The notes under the pieces: generated by a model
Told to the model about the DNA's origin: nothing
Seen by the model: only the letters and a program-made list of their open reading frames with translations
Database searches by the model: none
Program-made: the position numbers and the translations under genes
Shown here: piece by piece, positions 61,546-64,000 of the stretch
Position numbering within the stretch: position 1 is the stretch's first letter
How the letters are laid out: every line of letters starts with the position of its first letter
Source: Cardiocondyla obscurior
Taxonomy: Eukaryota; Arthropoda; Insecta; Hymenoptera; Formicidae
Reading direction: 5' to 3'
Assembly (NCBI RefSeq): GCF_019399895.1
Contig: NC_091870.1
Location: 8,725,001-8,789,000 of the forward strand
DNA length: 64,000 nt

Positions 61546-63262
61546 CAAATAATTAAATCGATGTCTAACCATTAGATTAAATTATTAACATGACATTCTG
61601 CTTATAGAAACGGGCTAACGTCGGACATAAAATTTTTAAATATTGTCACTAGGAAAATGCAAAGATTGCACATCTCTCGCTCATTATATTCTGCACTTCT
61701 CGAGTCAAACGCCTTATTATCGTTTTCAAGAGGAAGTCTGAGATTTTCGTTTTTCCTTTTTCTGTGCAAACGGACCTGCTCTCGAAAATTACTTAGAATC
61801 GAATTGTTGCGTTTATCTCCTCTTTGTGAGATAATTCCCTCTTCGAGGCTTCCTTGTATTGTTTCGCTCTTTATCTCGCGATCTTTGTTCTCCCGCTGAA
61901 TGGAATATGCAGCAGAATGCTGCAAGTTGTCAGCGTCTAACAGCCATTGTAATGATACGGCTTGTTGACAGAATTGAAAGGCTTTATAACAAACTATGCA
62001 TCGAAATTTCGTTCCACAAGAACGTTGGAACCATTTACAAAGAAGCGTTTTAGCGATTGTTACTTTGTCAGTTTACTTAAAATGTCGCGTAGATTAAGCA
62101 ACAGAAAATTATAAAGTACACGTAAATAAAGTTGCACGGTTGCAATAAATTTTTCGCGCGCGTATAAATAACTAAATAAATTTTGTTAAAAAATTATAAC
62201 CTGACTAACATTTTATATCGGTTTTGGATTTCACTCTGATATCTTTTTTCTATCTAGTTAATACATTCGCATGGCTACGGCGACGGATATCATCGATATA
62301 TTTCTCGCGGACGTAAAAGCAAACGCAAAGCGATACCGTAACTTTATTAACGTTGCGTCTCGAGTCGTCCTACGGCTCTCTTTCAAGCGGAAACGCGACG
62401 AAGAGGCGCGAAGGTAGATCGAAGTGAAAAAGAGATAAGCAAGTTAAGACGCAGAGGAACACCTATCCGAGGAACAGAGGGGGATAAAAAAAAAGAAGAA
62501 GGATGAAGGAGTGCCTCTTCTCTCCGTAGACGTCGGTTCTTTTATACCATCCGACTACTCCTCTTTTCCCCCCGCGGGGTCGTCCCGAGCTTGCACTCGC
62601 TCCATTGTCTTCGGAGCACCGCAAAAGGGTTCCCAAACACGCCCCATCCCGGCCGACGTCTACTCGTCTACTCTTCCAGCATCCCCCACGTCGTCCTCCC
62701 CCGAGATCCAAGATGAAAATAGGTTGACGCTCGAGAGAGATCCGAGAAGGTTCCGCGCGGCTTCGAGGAGGTCGTAGGTCGTCGAGAAGTCGCGAGCTTT
62801 CAGCGACGTGCATTGTACACGTGTGCATGCGCGCGTAGACGGTATGTGCGAGCACGCCGCTTGTAGATTATCGTTGCGCCGCTATTTTAACGCTTGTCAT
62901 ACCATTCACCGGCATTTATACCGACGTCTTAAAACTCCTCGCGGTAAAACAAACGGTAATTTTTATCTTGGCGGAAATTAATCTTGCGAAATAAAACTCG
63001 TGAGAGCTAATCTATCGTTTTTTTATAATTTATAGAAAAATGTCGAGGCATGCCTTTGGAAATAATAGACTTGTAAATTAATATGCTAATACGATTTCGA
63101 TCAAATGACAGATTAGGACACGCGGCTGTCTAAGTTATGGAAACGAGACGTGGAAATCTAGCAGAAAAGTACCGAGAATAAGATTCTCCTGTAAGAATAT
63201 AAAGTAATGAAGGGAATAAAATTGAAAAGTGACGCTTTGCACCGTCGATGGGAGTTTCTTGT

Positions 63263-63277
63263 GGGGGGGGGGGGTGG
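63263..63277 (+). repeat. G homopolymer run
   Basis: Twelve G, then TGG. Confidence 0.8.
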
Positions 63278-64000
63278 AAAATTCGAGTCGGAGAGGCGCG
63301 AAAAAGACGGCGGGCAAACGCTCGTTCGCCGGTGCGATTCCGTCAGTGGAACGTCCCGGATATGAGTTACTGACCCGTGCATAAATGGACGTTATGAATT
63401 CTTCCAAGGAATATTCATCGGAATCGAGGCGCGGCGCGAAATCGCCGTGGCGTGTCGTATAGAGGAAATCGAGTGTGAACCGAAGGAGCGATGCGCGCCG
63501 ACAGCATTGGCGGTATCTTCGCGCGCGCGAGCAACGTGGATGAGCTTTACTATCTTGCCGTGAGATCGAGAGGAAATCTTCGGATCGTGGAAAACGAGAA
63601 GGATTGCCACCCTTCCGGGGACGGACGGCGGAGGCGACGGAGTGCGCGCCCCTCGTCGAGGCTCGTCGATGAAAATCGCGCGATTTACTCGACCGCCATG
63701 CCTTCGCGGAATAATGGATAACGTCTGGGAATCTTCCCCTCACGATATTCGCTCTCGAGGTGCGCTCACGGTTCTAGGAGAATAATCAGACGTACCCGAA
63801 TACGCCGACACGTCGACTCAGTCATCTAACCGATCGACCGTTTCATCGACTTCCATTTCTCTTTTACGTACCGAGCCTCCTTCGGATAAAAAATTGCCCG
63901 AGGTAAAACGACGCCTCAAACACGCTCGCGACTATTTACTTTTTACGAGGAGAAAATAATATTTAATTCTTCGCGTGGATTACGAGATCGAATCGTCCTA

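Larger units (their letters stand above)
53897..64000 (+). other. Nrx-1: Neurexin intron 2, incomplete
   Basis: 10.1 kb from GTAAGTGA to the window edge. No exon with EGF-like or LNS content was found. It contains low-confidence exon candidates on the - strand and a long - strand open frame at 60.7-61.1 kb, plus long T/A runs (55180, 56280, 57810, 59107, 60520, 61395). Confidence 0.55.

Noticed and set aside
63135..63743. 202-codon - strand open frame
   Set aside because: In a GC-rich patch open on several frames, with low-complexity Arg/Ser content and no splice sites; taken as chance.

Overview
This is animal nuclear DNA, most likely from an insect. Coding is broken into exons with GT-AG borders, long introns full of poly-A/T tracts and short repeats lie between them, and there are no operons or bacterial signals. 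One gene is recognised with confidence: neurexin-1 (Nrx-1) on the + strand. AT-rich introns, CpG-rich exons and close similarity to insect neurexin suggest a hymenopteran, perhaps an ant. That species guess is inference.

Left part, about 1 to 13,900, - strand. At least eight consecutive coding exons of one large gene were assembled by hand from splice sites and matching phases: 13898-13826, 8328-8126, 6382-6053, 5827-5477, 5230-4911, 4100-1181, 959-708 and 70-1, the last cut by the window edge. Together they give about 1,506 residues of a low-complexity, Ser/Arg/Lys-rich protein. It has a Gln-rich coiled coil, a short conserved-looking block and internal repeats in a 2.9-kb exon. I do not recognise the family with confidence. 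The 5' end of the gene lies to the right and was not found.

Middle, about 14 to 42 kb. Mostly non-coding. It holds two copies of a roughly 100-bp unit (23.3 and 29.1 kb), each with an exon-like core of 40 or 43 nt between good - strand splice sites. A third copy sits at 53.7 kb. There is also a 165-bp-period GC-rich tandem duplication at 30.8 kb, a GC-rich promoter-like island at 40.0 to 41.3 kb, and several weaker exon candidates.

Right part, 42.3 to 64 kb, + strand. The first coding exon of Nrx-1 (signal peptide plus first LNS/laminin-G domain) is at 42665-43261. It ends in phase 0. A 51-nt microexon at 53846-53896, also phase 0 to phase 0, follows after a 10.6-kb intron. The rest of neurexin lies beyond the window.

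The most interesting structure is the exon-like repeat on the - strand. Copies 1 and 3 are nearly identical including flanking intron sequence, although about 30 kb apart and on either side of the diverged copy 2. Copy 3 lies antisense in neurexin intron 1, 116 bp before the neurexin microexon. It may be a duplicated alternative exon set of the - strand gene, with copy 3 degenerating, or a repeat that carries splice sites.
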